From the NCBI RefSeq assembly GCF_015277775.1, contig NZ_CP063849.1, forward strand, positions 372,001-436,000: a stretch of 64,000 nucleotides of DNA, given 5' to 3'. The stretch is from Paludibaculum fermentans. GTDB lineage: Bacteria; Acidobacteriota; Terriglobia; Bryobacterales; Bryobacteraceae. The stretch's first letter is position 1; every line of letters starts with the position of its first letter. Under the pieces are notes generated by a model. That model saw nothing but the letters and a program-made list of their open reading frames with translations. It was not told the origin of the DNA and did no database searches. Positions 25,344-33,664 of this stretch are shown here, in pieces. Both the position numbers and the translations under genes were made by a program.

Positions 25344-25973
25344 TCAGGCGGCGGCCCAGTCTTTGGCGTCGAGGTCAGGGAACGAGATGTCGCAACTGCC
25401 GGGGTCGATGTTGCTGAACTTCACACTGCCGTCGGCGCCGAGGCGGCCTTCCTGGATGCTGCCGTCGGTGAGCTTTACCTTGTAGCGTTCGTTGGCGATG
25501 GGTTTGTTGTTGTTGTCCACGAGCTTGAATTCGATCCAGGTTTTGGTGGGCGGAGGGGTGGCTCCGGTCCGTCCGCGGGTTGGTGCGGGTGGCGGGTTTT
25601 GTGCCGCGGCATTCGGGTTGCTGCCGCCGCCTCCGCCACCTCCACCTCCACCGCCGGCGGCGGACGAGGCGGCTGCTTCCTGTTCGGGCTCGAGGAGGAC
25701 GAGGCGGTGTTGGCGGAAGGCGTCGTCGAGGCGAGCGCTGAGCCAGCCTTTGTTTTCGAGGGCATTGCGCTGGGGCAGGGAGGTGACGGAGGAGAGCATC
25801 TCGGCGAGACGCCGGGCGGTGACCGGGTCGCTCAGCCAGCGGTCGAACGTGGTGGTGGACAGAAATGGACGCTCAACGAACTCTTCCTCCGCATCCAGGT
25901 CCATCCTCCGAACGACTTCGTAGGTGCTTCCGTGTATGCGCAGGTGCCACACCTTGCGCCCCGGCTTTGGCAT
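25344..25973 (-). CDS. Adaptor-like protein with poly-Gly linker and VgrG-type Ig-like domain
   Basis: This 209-residue protein has an N-terminal domain of unknown type (about 1-115; VWHLRIHGSTYEVVRRM, RPFLSTTTFDRWLSDP), then an 11-Gly tract and a Pro/Ala-rich linker. The C-terminal beta domain (about 145-205: TKTWIEFKLVDNNNKPIA, YKVKLTDGSIQEGRLG, PGSCDISFPDLD) matches the carboxypeptidase-like Ig fold seen on VgrG and tail-associated proteins. It is the first gene of the module. It could bridge an effector to a spike, but that is inference. Confidence 0.65.
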   Translation of the reverse strand: MPKPGRKVWHLRIHGSTYEVVRRMDLDAEEEFVERPFLSTTTFDRWLSDPVTARRLAEMLSSVTSLPQRNALENKGWLSARLDDAFRQHRLVLLEPEQEAAASSAAGGGGGGGGGGGSNPNAAAQNPPPAPTRGRTGATPPPTKTWIEFKLVDNNNKPIANERYKVKLTDGSIQEGRLGADGSVKFSNIDPGSCDISFPDLDAKDWAAA

Positions 25974-26117
25974 GACAAGATTGTAGACTTTGGCGCGAAT
26001 CGGGTCAACCTAAGCCGGGGTGCAGGTGGAGTTTGGGAGCTGTGTGAGCGGAGATGGAGGTTGGGATGTCAAGGATCGGTGGCTGGGGGGGGCCGGGCTT
26101 ACGGGGTGGTTGCGGGG

Positions 26118-27209
26118 TCAGACGAAAGGCTCAGGCGGGCTGTGGGTGGTTTCCGCGGGGGGCTGGGGGCAGGGTTGGCTCAGGCTGCCGGGATTCGACG
26201 GGCGAGCTGGTTGGCGATGGGTTGGGTTTGGCTCGGGCGTCGTTGTGGTTGGGATGGGCGGCCGGCGATGGCGGGGGGCATGCTGGGGGAGCAGTTGGGG
26301 TTGTTGGGGCAGACCGAACTGGTGAGTATCCGTGGATTCGGTGACGCTTTCGGCTTCAGCGACAGCGGGTTTGGTCTGGGGGCCTTGCGGTTGGTGTTCG
26401 AGGTCACCCTTTAGTTGGAGATTTGGCGGGGCATGGTTTGGATTTGGCTCAGGCGTCGTTGTTGTTGGGATGGGCCCCCGGCGATGGCGGGGGGCGGGCT
26501 GGGGGAGCGGCTCGGGCTGTTGGGGCGGGCCGGGCGGTTGGGGTGCAGGTGGGTTTGTTCCCTCAAAATCCGGTTTGGGTTTGCGGGAGGCGGCGGGGCT
26601 GTGGGCGGATTCGCGGGTGTCCTGAGGTGGGTTTGATCCCTCAAAAACCAGAGTGGGTTGGGCGGGCGAGGGTGCGTTGGGGGAGATTGCGGGGTCTGCT
26701 GTGGGCTCTGTGGATTCATCCATAGATTCAATGGGTTTTGGGGCTTCCGCCGGGACGGGTTCGGCGGGCAGAGCGTCGAGGGCGCGTTGGACGCGGCGGG
26801 TTTGGGCTTCGATCCAGCCGGCGTAGCGGTTGAGGGCCTGGATGAAGCCGACCTGGCGGAGAACCCACTGAGTGGCGACGGCTTCGTTGCCGCGGCCGTA
26901 TTCGAGGCCGGCGTTGAAGAGGGCGCGTTCGCGGCTTTCGTGGAGGCGGGCGTGGCCCTGGAGCATTTGGAGTTCGAAGGAGAGGGCGCGGCGCTGCGGG
27001 TTGGCGATGTCGCGGGTGGCGGCTTCGGCGAGGGCGCGGAAGTGGGTTTCGATGCGAGCAGGCATCTGGTGGTTGGCGGAGTAGGCTCCGGTGCGGCGGG
27101 CGTTGCCGCAGGAGGCGGCTTTGCCGGCGGCGGTGCGCGGGCCGGTGGATTTGCGGGCGTTGGCGCGATTGGCGGCGAGGCGCTTTTCCGAGATGGTGGC
27201 TGCTGGCAT
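26118..27209 (-). CDS. Low-complexity protein of the ANARKSTGPRT family
   Basis: The N-terminus (MPAATISEKRLAANRANARK, then STGPRTAAGKAAS) belongs to a family widespread in Acidobacteria with no known function. A helical domain (about 50-150) follows. The C-terminal half (about 160-363) is Pro-rich and built from imperfect repeats: FEGSNPP/FEGTNPP, HAPRHRR and PTTTTPEPNP each recur. Total length is 363 residues. It is 45 bp from a second gene on the same strand that probably forms a pair with it. The disordered tail and repeated DNA suggest rapid length variation. Confidence 0.55.
   Translation of the reverse strand: MPAATISEKRLAANRANARKSTGPRTAAGKAASCGNARRTGAYSANHQMPARIETHFRALAEAATRDIANPQRRALSFELQMLQGHARLHESRERALFNAGLEYGRGNEAVATQWVLRQVGFIQALNRYAGWIEAQTRRVQRALDALPAEPVPAEAPKPIESMDESTEPTADPAISPNAPSPAQPTLVFEGSNPPQDTRESAHSPAASRKPKPDFEGTNPPAPQPPGPPQQPEPLPQPAPRHRRGPIPTTTTPEPNPNHAPPNLQLKGDLEHQPQGPQTKPAVAEAESVTESTDTHQFGLPQQPQLLPQHAPRHRRPPIPTTTTPEPNPTHRQPARPSNPGSLSQPCPQPPAETTHSPPEPFV
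26215..26545. repeat. Two imperfect direct repeats encoding the Pro-rich tail
   Basis: A G-rich block around 26235-26325 recurs, with substitutions, around 26445-26540. Both contain a core reading gcgatggcggggggc followed by tgggggagc and gttgggg. They are the DNA basis for the repeated Pro-rich tail of the gene on the opposite strand and probably arose by local duplication. Confidence 0.6.
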
Positions 27210-27254
27210 GGGGTGGTCCTTTCTGCGCGGGCGGGGTCTGTGATGTTCAGGCGC

Positions 27255-27734
27255 TCAGTTGGGGTAGAGGCGTTGGACGAGGCGCAGTTCGGCGGCGAGG
27301 GTGCGGTGGCGGCGCCAGTAGCGTTCCTCGAGTTTGAGGGCTTCCATGAGGGATTTGCGCTGAGCGGGGTCCATGGTAAGCCAGCCCTGCAGGGCGTGGA
27401 CTCCGGAGCTGGCTTTGGGGACGAGTTCGTTCGTCTTGTCCCATTGGCGCTGGATCTGGAGGTTCAGGGCGGCGGCTTCGAAGAAGGCGTAGCGTTCGGC
27501 GCGCCAGATGCAGTCGGCCATGCGGTCGGCGAGGATGTGCTGGTAGACGTTGGCGGGTTTGTATTGTTCGTGGACGGCGGCACGAAGTTTCTTGTAGTAA
27601 CTCTTGCGTTCGCAGAAGGTGAGGGCTCCGGTGGCTTTAGGACCGGTGAGGATGCCGTCCTCTTCGACCTCAGTGTGGCGGGTGAGGAGGTCGATGTCGG
27701 GGAAGGCGCAATCGGTTGGTTCGGTGATGTACAT
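27255..27734 (-). CDS. Hypothetical protein, partner of the ANARKSTGPRT-family gene
   Basis: This 159-residue soluble protein has no recognised domain. It is rich in aromatic residues and Arg in its C-terminal half (AERYAFFEAAALNLQIQRQW, ERYWRRHRTLAAELRLVQRL). An in-frame ATG at 27734 gives MYITEPTDCAFPDIDL. It is transcribed in the same direction as the low-complexity gene, which begins 45 bp downstream. The two are likely a unit. Confidence 0.55.
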   Translation of the reverse strand: MYITEPTDCAFPDIDLLTRHTEVEEDGILTGPKATGALTFCERKSYYKKLRAAVHEQYKPANVYQHILADRMADCIWRAERYAFFEAAALNLQIQRQWDKTNELVPKASSGVHALQGWLTMDPAQRKSLMEALKLEERYWRRHRTLAAELRLVQRLYPN

Positions 27735-27987
27735 GGAAAATGTCCTCTATACCCATTCTTGGGAGGGGTGGACCAAGGATTTAGGAGAGGAGTGTCTGTA
27801 ATTGATTGATTGCAGGGGAGAAGAAATATTTGATTGATTGGTGATGAAGGAAGGTTAAGGTGGGGAAATGGGGGAGAAGTCTGCGGGGTAGGAGGGGGCT
27901 GGGGTGATCCACTGGATTCAGAGGCGCGGTGGCGCGATTGGCCTCGGCTCAGGTATCTTCGACTTTCGCTCTCGCTGAAGCTCTCCG

Positions 27988-28245
27988 ATGAATGGCGCCC
28001 CGTCCCAGCGGCACTTTGGGTCAATTGCAGCCGTACTTCTGAGTATGTGGCGCGTGGAAGGTCGCACGGTTGAGGTCCCGCAAGCTGTTGCATTCTGGGA
28101 AGTTGCGGGATCGTGAGAAATAAGGGCTCGCGGACGCCTGGAGGCAATACCGATCGGCGAGGAGATCTCCGAAGAATGTCTTTCACTAACGCAGTTTCGG
28201 ATGGAATGGATATATGGCATGAATTCAATCCGGGACCTGGAGTGA
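27988..28245 (+). pseudogene. Possible short decayed gene with one in-frame TGA
   Basis: A reading frame from an ATG at 27988 runs to a TGA at 28114 and then stays open to 28245. After the first stop it reads through a plausible protein-like stretch (RARGRLEAIPIGEEISEE, LSLTQFRMEWIYGMNSIRD). No family was recognised and there is no Cys-context or SECIS-like hairpin to suggest selenocysteine. This is a weak candidate for a relic gene. Confidence 0.2.
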
Positions 28246-28572
28246 AGCCAGAATCTCAGCACAGGGCTCCTTCGCATCCAAAGATCACCGAATCGCGTCG
28301 TGCGCAGCAGTTGTCCAGCCTTCCCTAACAGCGCGCCGAAGCGGCGCGGCCCGTGGCAACCGATGGCCACGATGCGCATGACTGGATAAGGATGCGCAGG
28401 AGCAGCGAGACACCCAGGAAAACCGCCATTCGTGGATTTCGTTGTTGACTTGTGCAACTGCCTCGTGGGAGGTTGTCGCGCTCTTGGGTTTCACAGTGAG
28501 GACCACCCAAACGGAGTCCTCTGCAACTGAGGGTCGCAGATATTCACGTGCGCTAGTAGAATTCAAATAGCC
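28246..28572. other. Intergenic stretch without recognised gene
   Basis: No credible reading frame, RNA gene or repeat was recognised here. It probably contains the promoter of the CBASS operon that starts at 28573. Base composition drops compared with the genes to the left, marking entry into the accessory region. Confidence 0.4.
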
Positions 28573-29481
28573 ATGAGTTCATTGGAGCGGTCATTCGAGA
28601 AACACGTTGGCACGCTTCGGCGTTCGCGGGAACAGGACGCCGAGGCAGGCAAGCACTTGCGCGATATTGGCGTTTGGCTGCGGCGTGCGCCATTTGCTGA
28701 AGGAATGTCCGTGTACTCGCAAGGATCCGTTCGCCTCGGAACCTCAACAGCACCAATCGCCCGCGCAGGCTTCGATGCAGACCTCGTATGCCAGCTCCCG
28801 GGCTACGCTTGGCGATCTCAGCCCCGGAATCTGTTCGAGACCGTTGGAGAGCACCTAAGAGCGCTACCTGGATTTCGAGGCGACATCCAGAGGAAGCGGA
28901 GATGCTGGACACTGGTTTTTAGCCCTCAATTCCATGTTGATGTGACGCCGGCCATCGCGAACGAGAATTCGCAGAAAGAGGACGTTCTCGTGTTTGATGG
29001 GCCGTCTCAGGATTGGCGGATCTCCAATCCTTCCGGCTATGCATATTGGTTCAACAAGAGACAGCGGGCTAGGGCCCACTGCTCAGCAATGCCGCTCGTT
29101 GCAGTGGTTCAGTTGCTAAAGCGAAGGCGGGATTTGCTTCTTAATGGTCCGGATGCACCCAACTCAATCGTGATAACCACACTGGCTGCTTCCGTTTACT
29201 CCGGGGAACCCACGATCGTTGAAGCCTTGAGCAACGTCCTTCGAGGGATGCTCGCCGCACTTGAGGGCTTCGATAAGCACAGTGCTGTCACAAACCCCGT
29301 TACTCCATCCGAAGTATACTCTGAAAACTGGATCGGCAACTCCTCTGCGATCAAACTGTTCTGTCGATTTCTTAAGGATCTCCAGAGTAGGCTCGCTTTC
29401 GCTGAGAGCGCTCGATGTGAAGGACAGGCAGCCCAACACCTACATGAACTATTCGGGGTGGAACGCGGCAGCATTAACTAG
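28573..29481 (+). CDS. CBASS CD-NTase (cyclic oligonucleotide synthase)
   Basis: This 302-residue protein has the nucleotidyltransferase core of cGAS/DncV-like enzymes: GS at residues 51-52 (QGSVRLGT), the metal-binding pair D68 and D70 (AGFDADLV), and a third carboxylate D123 (FHVDVTP). On phage infection such enzymes make a cyclic di- or trinucleotide that activates the effector. The gene is followed by a patatin phospholipase gene after 2 bp. No Cap2/Cap3, HORMA or TRIP13 gene is next to it, so this is a minimal type I arrangement. Codon use is less GC-biased than the flanks, consistent with transfer. Confidence 0.9.
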   Translation: MSSLERSFEKHVGTLRRSREQDAEAGKHLRDIGVWLRRAPFAEGMSVYSQGSVRLGTSTAPIARAGFDADLVCQLPGYAWRSQPRNLFETVGEHLRALPGFRGDIQRKRRCWTLVFSPQFHVDVTPAIANENSQKEDVLVFDGPSQDWRISNPSGYAYWFNKRQRARAHCSAMPLVAVVQLLKRRRDLLLNGPDAPNSIVITTLAASVYSGEPTIVEALSNVLRGMLAALEGFDKHSAVTNPVTPSEVYSENWIGNSSAIKLFCRFLKDLQSRLAFAESARCEGQAAQHLHELFGVERGSIN

Positions 29482-29483
29482 CG

Positions 29484-30488
29484 ATGAGCAAGTTTAGGGT
29501 ACTGTGCCTCGATGGAGGCGGCATCAAGGGCGCGTTTACGGCTGCAGTTCTGGCTGACCTAGAGCGTATGCTCGAGTCCCCAATTGTGTCCTACTTTGAT
29601 TTAGTTGTAGGAACCTCAACGGGAGGCATTATTGCTTTGGCACTCGGGCTTGGAGTTCGTTCCGAGGACATCCGTAAATTCTATGAAGAGCACGGCCCCA
29701 CAATTTTTCCAAGCACTGGAGTCCACAGGCGCCTTGGGCGTATTCTGAAGCACATCTTCCGACCAAAGCACTCCAGTGAAGTCCTGCGACAGACTTTGAC
29801 AACTGTATTGGGTGCGCGGAAACTCGGAGAGTCAGTTACTAGACTTGCAATTCCATGTTTCGACTGCAACGCCGGGCGCATCCAAATGTTTAAGACCGCT
29901 CACCACGATCGATTTGTTCACGACTTCAGAGTTGCGGCCGTTGACGTCGCGTTGGCAACTTCTGCCGCGCCAACATACTTTTCGGCTTTCAACACGGCAG
30001 AAGGGCAGAGCTTTCTTGATGGCGGCGTCTGGGCGAATTGCCCTGTGATGGTTGGCTTGCTCGAGGCAATGTATGTGCTGAATATTCCGCCCGAGGATGT
30101 GCATATCTTAAGTCTCGGCACGACTGACGACCCCTTCGATGTTTCTAGAGTCAAGCGAATCGGCGGCCTGCTTTCATGGGGAACGACTGCAGTCACACTG
30201 ATCATGCGCGCCCAAGCGGACGCGGCTATTTCGCAGGCGCGTCTAGTAATCGGAGAGCGGTTGCTGCGGCTTGACGCTATCGTTCGTCCAGGCCGGTTTA
30301 CTTTGGATGATTCAAGCCGGATTTCCGAACTCGTGGGTCTTGGCAAGTTCACAGCTAAGGATCGCTTCGAGGTCGTCGCGGAGCGGTTCTTCGGCAATGT
30401 TGCCGCTCCATTCATCCCCTGCCACACCTTGTCCGCCGCGGTGCAAGTTCCAGAGGTCCTTAAGAACTATAAGTTCATGGGGCACTAA
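29484..30488 (+). CDS. capV: CBASS patatin-like phospholipase effector (CapV-type)
   Basis: This 334-residue protein has the patatin fold: the oxyanion loop GGGIKG (11-16), nucleophile S45 in GTSTG (43-47), and the catalytic Asp in DGG at 179-181 (FLDGGVWAN), forming the Ser-Asp dyad. CapV proteins are activated by cyclic nucleotides and degrade membrane phospholipids, killing the infected cell before phage release. The gene begins 2 bp after the CD-NTase stop, indicating one transcript. Confidence 0.92.
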   Translation: MSKFRVLCLDGGGIKGAFTAAVLADLERMLESPIVSYFDLVVGTSTGGIIALALGLGVRSEDIRKFYEEHGPTIFPSTGVHRRLGRILKHIFRPKHSSEVLRQTLTTVLGARKLGESVTRLAIPCFDCNAGRIQMFKTAHHDRFVHDFRVAAVDVALATSAAPTYFSAFNTAEGQSFLDGGVWANCPVMVGLLEAMYVLNIPPEDVHILSLGTTDDPFDVSRVKRIGGLLSWGTTAVTLIMRAQADAAISQARLVIGERLLRLDAIVRPGRFTLDDSSRISELVGLGKFTAKDRFEVVAERFFGNVAAPFIPCHTLSAAVQVPEVLKNYKFMGH

Positions 30489-30508
30489 GAGCCGGAGCCA
30501 AAACAACT

Positions 30509-30907
30509 TCACAGATTCGGTTGGATGGTGTAGTTCCAATGAGGCAGCGTCTGATATGGGTATAGGCGCAGATGCTCTAGTTGCTCCGTGGTTGGCTCCA
30601 TGCCGGTGGGATAGTGGCGGCGATCGAGATAGGCCGAGACAGCTAGGCCGGTTCGCGTGGGCGTCTTGCGGATGAAGTTGAGAATCTCGTGGTAGCTGTC
30701 GAGCGGTTCGTCGACCCAGTTCTTCGAGATCTCGGAGAACTGGCGGTGCTCGATGGGAATCCAGTTGGAGGCGCCGGTCGGGTAGTGCGCGACGGTCGCG
30801 GCAAGACCGCCGGTGTCGGCCAGTTGAGCCTGCAGTTCGGTCTTCCCGGTTCGCTTTCGGGCGCTGTTGCTGCCGTCGGTATCGGCCAGAATCAGCAGTT
30901 GGCGCAA
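30509..30907 (-). pseudogene. ISAzo13-family transposase fragment (C-terminal)
   Basis: The translated fragment (LILADTDGSNSARKR, ASNWIPIEHRQFSEISKNW, TPTRTGLAVSAYLDRRHYP, HWNYTIQPN) matches the C-terminal half of DDE transposases of the ISAzo13/Rhodopirellula type. The upstream part containing the earlier catalytic residues is missing. It is a remnant directly downstream of the CBASS operon and points to past transposition there. Confidence 0.75.
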
Positions 30908-30941
30908 GCAGCAGTATTAGAGAACGACCTCATGCTGCCAC

Positions 30942-31386
30942 CCGGTTCGGGTCGGACCGGTGGCAGACCCGCGGCGCTATTAATGGTTCAGCGCTGAAGC
31001 TCGTCTATCCGGAGAATACCCCGCGCGGATTGCGGACATGTCGTTCTGGAGTGCGGCTGGTGGCGCTGCCGATTGGGCGCGCCTGTTGAGCGAACCAGAA
31101 GTGGATGCCGAGCCAAGAGCGCTGCGCCGCGCGACACATTCTGGTCAGCCCTTTGGGGATCAGGTGCTTAAGGAGGAAATGGACGCGCAACGAGCTGTAC
31201 TTTGGGCAAAGGTGGCCGGCAATCAGGCCCCAGCGACGGAGGTTGAGGTGCTGAGAGCCAGATCGTGATTGGGCGGATCCACTGTAATTGGAAGGGGCCG
31301 CTCAGAGTAGAATACTAGAGTATTGTCTGGGAAAATATGCAGGTGAAGCGAAATTGACAGGTCAGGACGTCCACTTTCCCCTTTTC
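30942..31386 (+). repeat. RAYT-tail direct repeat, copy 1
   Basis: This 445-bp segment repeats, with about 10-15 percent differences judged by eye, at 33339-33777. It carries the 3' end of a REP-associated tyrosine transposase gene, broken by frameshifts (the tail reads ALRRATHSGQPFGDQVLKEE), followed by a non-coding end holding the palindrome AATACT-AG-AGTATT at 31311-31324. It is a 5'-truncated relic. With copy 2 it brackets the Abi-alpha/Mrr segment. Confidence 0.8.
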
Positions 31387-31637
31387 ATGGCTTTCAAGGC
31401 AAGGTCGAACAGAAGTTGGAGAGCACCAGGGGGCTGTTCGTCGCCGTTCAGGGAGTACGGCCCAAGGCTCTCAACTCTTTCAGTGGTCGCGGCTGCAGCA
31501 TTATTATCGTGGATGGCTATGATCCGGCACAGACTCTCGAAGGACAGATGGATCTTCGAGATGCGTTGAAGTTCAAGATCGAGAAGGCTGCTCATGAAGG
31601 TCTGGCGTTTGTTTCGTTAATGGAATTTCAACTCTGA
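31379..31637 (+). pseudogene. 5'-truncated fragment of a restriction-type protein
   Basis: The frame preserves a C-terminal piece, GKVEQKLESTRGLFVAVQGV and then RGCSIIIVDGYDPAQTLEGQ, ending in KIEKAAHEGLAFVSL. This resembles the C-terminus of putative restriction endonuclease-type proteins. It begins exactly at the end of repeat copy 1 with no start codon of its own, so the 5' part has been lost. Confidence 0.45.
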
Positions 31638-31659
31638 TCGGAATACGGGAGGACCGCTG

Positions 31660-32460
31660 ATGGACGCCAATGAAATTATCAAGCAGGCTCCAGATTTGCT
31701 CAAAGGCGGGGCCGCTATTGCTGGTGCCCTGAAGTTCACCGACATCATCAAGGCGATTCTTGGTCCCGCTACGGCTGAGATTGCAGATCGGTTCCGTGAT
31801 GAAGTTCGGCGCTATCGCTACGGTCGCCAATTGGATTGTCTAAGAAAAGCAGAGGAGATGGCGAAGAGGGCCGGGTTCACCCCCAAGGCCGTTCCGATTA
31901 AGCTGTTGTTCCCGCTACTGGAAGGTGCATCGCTGGAAGAAAGCGAAGACCTCCATACTATGTGGGCGGCGTTACTTGCCAATTCCTCGAAAGCACCTGA
32001 GCAGCCAATCGTGCGGATCGGGTTTCTCGACGTGTTAAAGCACATCTCGAAGGACAGCGCACTGTTGCTCAATGCTATTTGGAAAGAAGTCAAACAAGGT
32101 TTAGACTTTGAGAGAAGCATGGGAGCATTGCCCAATCCCACGAATCTTCTTTTTGTCGGGGAGTTCACGGATGTTCTGCGAATGTACGTCGCCCTCGGTG
32201 TTACTACAATAGGTGATGAAAAGAAGATGGCGACTCTGGCGAAAGTGGAGCTAGGCAAGGTCGTTCTTGGTGACTTGAAGCAGTTTTGGACTTGCGTGGA
32301 TGAACTGATGCGTGAGGACATTCTTGTGTATCGCATCGAAACGGAACGACTCGACCGGATGAAGGGAAAAGAAAGGGTGGATGTTGAAAATTACTACCTG
32401 ACCGTTTTCGGCATTGAATTCTTGAGACTTTGCAGTCCACCAGGCGAGATCCAGCTTTAG
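31660..32460 (+). CDS. Abi-alpha family (DUF4393) abortive-infection-type protein
   Basis: This 266-residue protein matches the Abi-alpha/DUF4393 family: an N-terminal hydrophobic stretch (KGGAAIAGALKFTDIIKAIL), a charged helix (EIADRFRDEVRRYRYGRQ), the conserved core VPIKLLFPLLEGASLEESED followed by LHTMWAALLANSS, and a C-terminal winged-helix-like segment. Members are linked to phage abortive infection, although the mechanism is not established. It is intact and sits in the segment bracketed by RAYT-tail repeats, with lower GC than the core genes. Confidence 0.8.
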   Translation: MDANEIIKQAPDLLKGGAAIAGALKFTDIIKAILGPATAEIADRFRDEVRRYRYGRQLDCLRKAEEMAKRAGFTPKAVPIKLLFPLLEGASLEESEDLHTMWAALLANSSKAPEQPIVRIGFLDVLKHISKDSALLLNAIWKEVKQGLDFERSMGALPNPTNLLFVGEFTDVLRMYVALGVTTIGDEKKMATLAKVELGKVVLGDLKQFWTCVDELMREDILVYRIETERLDRMKGKERVDVENYYLTVFGIEFLRLCSPPGEIQL

Positions 32461-32667
32461 GATCTCGAATTCCAGTCGAGAGACGGCTTGAGGTTTTGCC
32501 CACGAAAAGCCGCTTCGAATGTGAGCCGGGGTTTGGTAGAGGACTTAGAGACATGAAGCAAAGAGAGCGGAGTAAAACGGTTTCTTGATGATTGAGCCTC
32601 TGATGTGGATAGATGCCGAATAGCCAGATGGGGACTCCTACAACGCGAAAGTGAGCTTCCTTGAACA

Positions 32668-32964
32668 ATGTCAATTCCCGACTACTAATCGTTGATGCTC
32701 CCTGTTCTGCGGCTCGTTGGAGACCGCAAGGAGCATCCACTCGCCGAGATGCGCCAGCGAATCGCTGATCAACTGAACCTCACCGAAGAGGAGTTGGCCG
32801 AGCGGCTTGCCAGCGATTCGCAGACCGTGGTTGCAAATCGGGTCGCATGGGCGGTTCAGTATTTGAAATCAGCGGGTGCGATCCGAGCCGTGGCAAGGTG
32901 GACGTGCTGGCATGTCACTCTCGAATTTGGACGAGAAGAAATCATTCTGCAGTGTAGTGATTGA
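32668..32964 (+). pseudogene. Truncated Mrr-type restriction gene (Mrr_N domain only)
   Basis: From the ATG at 32668 the frame reads MSIPDY, then a TAA at 32686-32688 where Gln (CAA) is expected, and continues as SLMLPVLRLVGDRKEHPLAE and RVAWAVQYLKSAGAIRAV. This matches the N-terminal domain of Mrr-family restriction enzymes. The catalytic domain is missing: the frame ends at 32964 and a transposase relic starts 5 bp later. It carries a nonsense mutation and a 3' deletion. Reading could restart at TTG 32692 or ATG 32695, but the product would still lack a nuclease domain. Confidence 0.75.
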
Positions 32965-32969
32965 TTAGA

Positions 32970-33664
32970 ATGCCTCGATCCGCTCGATTCATTGCGCCAG
33001 GCGTAGCACATCACATCACCCAACTTGGTACCGACCGCCAATTAGTGTTCCATTCCCGACGCGACCGGCTGACCTACCTGCGTTTGTTGCGCGAACAGGC
33101 GGCCGTCAGCAACCTCTCGATTCTGGCTTAGTGCCTGATGGCCAATCAGATCCACCTGATTGCCGTGCCGCACGAGGTGCCTGTCCTGGCCGAAGTGATG
33201 CAACGTGTGCACGGCCGCTACGTTCAATACTTGAATGCTTGCCGGGGGCGTTGTGGGCACCTTTGGCAGAACCGGTTCAATTCCTGTCCCTTGGGTGCAT
33301 CACATCTGTGGGCGGCCTTGCGCTATGTGGAAATGAATCCGGTTCGGGCCGGACTGGTGGCCGACCCGCGGTGCTATGAATGGTCCAGCGCTGAGGCTCA
33401 TCTATCAGGGGACGACCCCGCGCGATTGCGGACCTGTCGTTCTGGTGTGCGGCAGGTGGCGCTGCCGCTTGAGCGCGCCTGTTGAATGAATCGGAAGTGG
33501 ATTTCCAGCTAAGAGCGCTGCGCCGCGCGACACACTCTGGCCAGACCTTTGGGGATCAAGCGTTTAAGGAGGAAATGCGCGCGCAACGCGCTGAGCTTTG
33601 GGCGAAGGTGGCCGGCGAGCAGGCCCCAGCGAGGGAGGTTGAGGTACTGAGAGCCAGATCGTGA
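32970..33664 (+). pseudogene. REP-associated tyrosine transposase (RAYT), inactivated
   Basis: Starting at ATG 32970 (MPRSARFIAPGVAHHITQLG) the frame hits a TAG at 33129-33131, where the family has Tyr in a LAYCLMPNHIHLI-type motif. The HUH motif itself has decayed to NQIHLI. After a TGA at 33483-33485, a -1 shift continues the protein (ALRRATHSGQTFGDQAFKEE) to 33664. At least two inactivating changes are visible. RAYTs belong to the IS200/IS605-like TnpA superfamily and act on REP sequences. Confidence 0.85.

Noticed and set aside
20609-25973. Calling the module a complete type VI secretion locus
   Set aside because: No VgrG, Hcp, sheath, baseplate or ClpV gene is in the window.
26658-27809. 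383-codon plus-strand frame across the low-complexity gene and its partner
   Set aside because: Gly-rich, spans two minus-strand genes, no recognised domain.
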